Below, in pieces: positions 5,648-7,472 of a DNA stretch of 7,472 bases; the first letter of the stretch is position 1; each line of letters starts with the position of its first letter. This DNA comes from Myxococcales bacterium. GTDB lineage: Bacteria; Myxococcota_A; Polyangia; Polyangiales; Polyangiaceae. The DNA is taken from assembly GCA_023248785.1 (NCBI GenBank), contig JAHFDX010000171.1, positions 1 to 7,472 on the forward strand. The letters run 5' to 3'. The translations under genes were made by a program, and so were the position numbers. The notes beneath the pieces are model-generated. The model made no database searches, was not told the origin of the DNA, and worked only from the letters and a program-made list of their open reading frames with translations.

Positions 5648-7472
5648 AACGCAACATGTTGCATTTTGGCCTGGCCGGCCTGGTGGCTACGGTCGTCATT
5701 GAAGCGCCCGCATTAGCCGCTCCGCGTGTCGAAGTGACGGTTCGTCCGCGAGTGGTCGAGGTGGGCGAAGATTTCAGCATCCAGATGCAAGCGGTTACAG
5801 ACGACGAGGCGGACGTGACAAACCCTTCGCCCGGAAAAACGAAGCCGTTTCGCGCAGCGGCGCGATCGTCGGGACCTGTCCAAACTGTTCAGATCGTTAA
5901 CGGCCACACCACCCGGAGTCAGGGGATCAACGCGACGTGGCGCTTTCGGGCGACCAAGGAAGGAACATTCACGCTCGGTCCTGCCTCGGCTGATTTTGAT
6001 GGGCGCACAGTTCGTGGAAATGCGGTGACGGTGAAGATCGTACCGAAGGGACAAGCGCCCTCCCAGAGAGGCTTCGATCCCTTTGGGTTCGGCAATCCTA
6101 ACGATCCCTTCGACAGCCTGTTCCAGATGCCAGGTATCGATGCGCAGGAGCATAAGGAGGAGGCAAAACAGGCTGACGCAAAGCTCGCACTCAATGCGCC
6201 CGAAGCGCCGTTTATGTTTTATCGGCTGGTTCCCAGCAAGAAAGAAATCATCGTCGGCGAGACGCTCGAAGTCTCGATCTATGAGTACGACGCTCTCAAT
6301 CCGCCAAGAATGAAGCTTGAGGAGATCACCTTTCCAGCGGCGCCCGACTTTGTCGTTCGGGCAACGACGGATCGAACGAAAGAACTTGGAATCGTAAACG
6401 TGGGGGATGAGCACTGGAGTGTGGCGCTCGTTCGTTCCACTGCCATGGTGCCACTCCGTTCGGGAGACCTCCTGATTTCCCCCTTGAAGGCGAAAGTGCG
6501 GATAGGAACCCAGCTCAACGATCGATCGACGGCGTCGCTGAAAATTCGCGTCGTCGAACCACCGCAAAAAGGTCGCCATCCCGGTTACGAATTGGGGGAC
6601 GTTGGCGAGTTCACGCTGACCGGTGAAGTGAGCGGTCGCACGTTGGAACAAGGCGGCACCGTGGTTGTCACAGCGGAGCTTCGCGGGAAGGGGAACTTTC
6701 CTGGGAAGCTCAATGTGCCTGTTCAAGACGGCGTCGAATGGCTGGAGCCTGAAATCAAGGACCAATTGGGATTCGACGAGGCCAAGAACTATGGCGGGTG
6801 GCGGCGCTACACCTACGCCGCACGCATCACGCGAGCGGGAACCGTAAACCTCGGATCCCTCACGTTTGTTTTCTTTGATCCGAACAAGAAACGATATGAC
6901 ACCGCGGCGGTTGCACTTGGAAGCGCCACGGTCGCGCCGTCAGCCTTGGCGCTTCCCAATGGGAAGATCGTGGACGACATGGCGTGGGCACGTGCTCTTC
7001 CCAAGCCGATGGAGTCCCTCGAGAGCGAGGCAGTTCACAAGGCCGCCGCGTGGAGTGACTCGCGGCGATACTGGTGGTCGCTGGCTGCCGCGCCAACGGT
7101 TGCAGTTTTTGTCTTAGCTGCCGAAGCGAGTCTTCGTCGTTTTCGTGCACGCACGGGAAGAACTCCGACTCCGAAGGAACGCGTGCGCGCCGCGGAGCAT
7201 GCGTTTCGAGCCGCCCTGCGAAAAGATGCTACGGAGATCGACCGATGCGCGATGGCATGGCTGGATGCCGTGTTGTTCGAGCGTTTTGAAATGGTGGCGC
7301 GAGGAATGGTCCAGGAGGAGCTGGTACGCACGTTGTCGGCGCGTGGACTTTCGGCAGAACTTGCCGAAGGTGTTTTGCGCTTACGTGCAGCGTGTGAGGC
7401 GGGTCGCTATGCACCCTCGGTCGACGCACACGCGGCACAGGCACGCGCCGCAGAAGCTACATTGCTCATTCC
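5644..7472 (+). CDS. batD: BatD family protein (partial, C-terminus beyond window)
   Basis: The frame is open from the ATG at 5644 to the window edge, 609 codons. An in-frame TAA at 5641-5643 rules out an earlier start. A signal peptide spans residues 1-25 (…APALA, cleavage near A25). The first beta domain (~27-134) has the BatD motif TLGPASADFDG. A linker with two DPF repeats (D145-F147, D154-F156) follows, as BatD proteins often have. The second domain (~188-310) starts FYRLVPSKKEIIVGETLEV. A third is at ~320-440. A membrane helix (~477-496) follows, then a basic stretch and a helical cytoplasmic domain (~512-592) ending CEAGRYAP, which is near the usual end of the family. BatD is an inner-membrane protein with a large Ig-like periplasmic part, found with BatA/B and linked to oxygen tolerance. 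The ribosome site is poor (GGTGGA at 5635), so translation probably depends on coupling to batB-batC. Confidence 0.92.
   Translation, partial: MKRNMLHFGLAGLVATVVIEAPALAAPRVEVTVRPRVVEVGEDFSIQMQAVTDDEADVTNPSPGKTKPFRAAARSSGPVQTVQIVNGHTTRSQGINATWRFRATKEGTFTLGPASADFDGRTVRGNAVTVKIVPKGQAPSQRGFDPFGFGNPNDPFDSLFQMPGIDAQEHKEEAKQADAKLALNAPEAPFMFYRLVPSKKEIIVGETLEVSIYEYDALNPPRMKLEEITFPAAPDFVVRATTDRTKELGIVNVGDEHWSVALVRSTAMVPLRSGDLLISPLKAKVRIGTQLNDRSTASLKIRVVEPPQKGRHPGYELGDVGEFTLTGEVSGRTLEQGGTVVVTAELRGKGNFPGKLNVPVQDGVEWLEPEIKDQLGFDEAKNYGGWRRYTYAARITRAGTVNLGSLTFVFFDPNKKRYDTAAVALGSATVAPSALALPNGKIVDDMAWARALPKPMESLESEAVHKAAAWSDSRRYWWSLAAAPTVAVFVLAAEASLRRFRARTGRTPTPKERVRAAEHAFRAALRKDATEIDRCAMAWLDAVLFERFEMVARGMVQEELVRTLSARGLSAELAEGVLRLRAACEAGRYAPSVDAHAAQARAAEATLLI

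Noticed and set aside
5713..6765. A 350-codon open frame on the minus strand opposite batD
   Set aside because: It lies wholly within the well-supported batD frame, its translation shows no recognisable domain, and it is rich in Arg and Cys as expected from reading a GC-rich gene backwards.
1..7472. The whole cluster as a previously undescribed system
   Set aside because: Every gene matches the known MoxR–DUF58–DUF4381–BatA/B/C/D arrangement; only details of architecture look unusual, although the biochemical role of the family remains unclear.

Overview
This window is one uninterrupted plus-strand gene cluster of the Bat (Bacteroides aerotolerance) / MoxR–VWA type. In order it holds the C-terminal end of a MoxR-family AAA+ ATPase, a DUF58 protein, a membrane-anchored DUF4381-like protein, a BatA-type VWA membrane protein, a BatB VWA protein fused to a BatC-type TPR domain, and a BatD that runs off the right edge. 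Both ends are cut inside genes, so the window shows neither the operon's promoter nor its terminator. I see no RNA genes, mobile elements, CRISPR arrays or signs of recent transfer.

The DNA looks moderately GC-rich (not counted). The BatB-BatC protein carries a Gly/Asp linker interspersed with PDA, PDG and DAG units. Such linkers are frequent in secreted and envelope proteins of Myxococcota, especially Polyangia, and rarer elsewhere. A Gram-negative bacterium of myxobacterial (former Deltaproteobacteria) type is therefore the best guess, but the assignment is inferred from style, not from a marker gene.

Layout: moxR ends at 425. A 38-base gap with a small hairpin follows. The DUF58 gene is 464-1381, the DUF4381-like gene 1378-2463, batA 2460-3596, batB-batC 3593-5647, and batD runs from 5644 to beyond 7472. 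All four junctions after the first gap are 4-base stop/start overlaps (GTGA, ATGA, GTGA, ATGA), which implies translational coupling. BatD is open to the end of the window; an in-frame TAA directly before its ATG fixes its start.

How the parts fit: MoxR-family AAA+ ATPases are thought to remodel or activate partners that carry VWA (metal-ion-dependent adhesion site, MIDAS) domains. Three candidate VWA partners are encoded here: soluble DUF58, BatA and BatB. By the positive-inside rule the VWA domains of BatA and BatB and the TPR domain face the periplasm. The DUF4381-like protein and BatD each place an extracytoplasmic beta-rich domain outside and a helical domain inside, so they could link the cytosolic MoxR/DUF58 pair to the envelope VWA/TPR complex. 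The family is known, but its biochemical role is unsettled. The points most worth a second look are the BatB-BatC fusion with a lipobox-like motif at its junction, the similar cytoplasmic modules on two different membrane proteins, an insert beside the BatA metal site, and the repeat-encoded linker.
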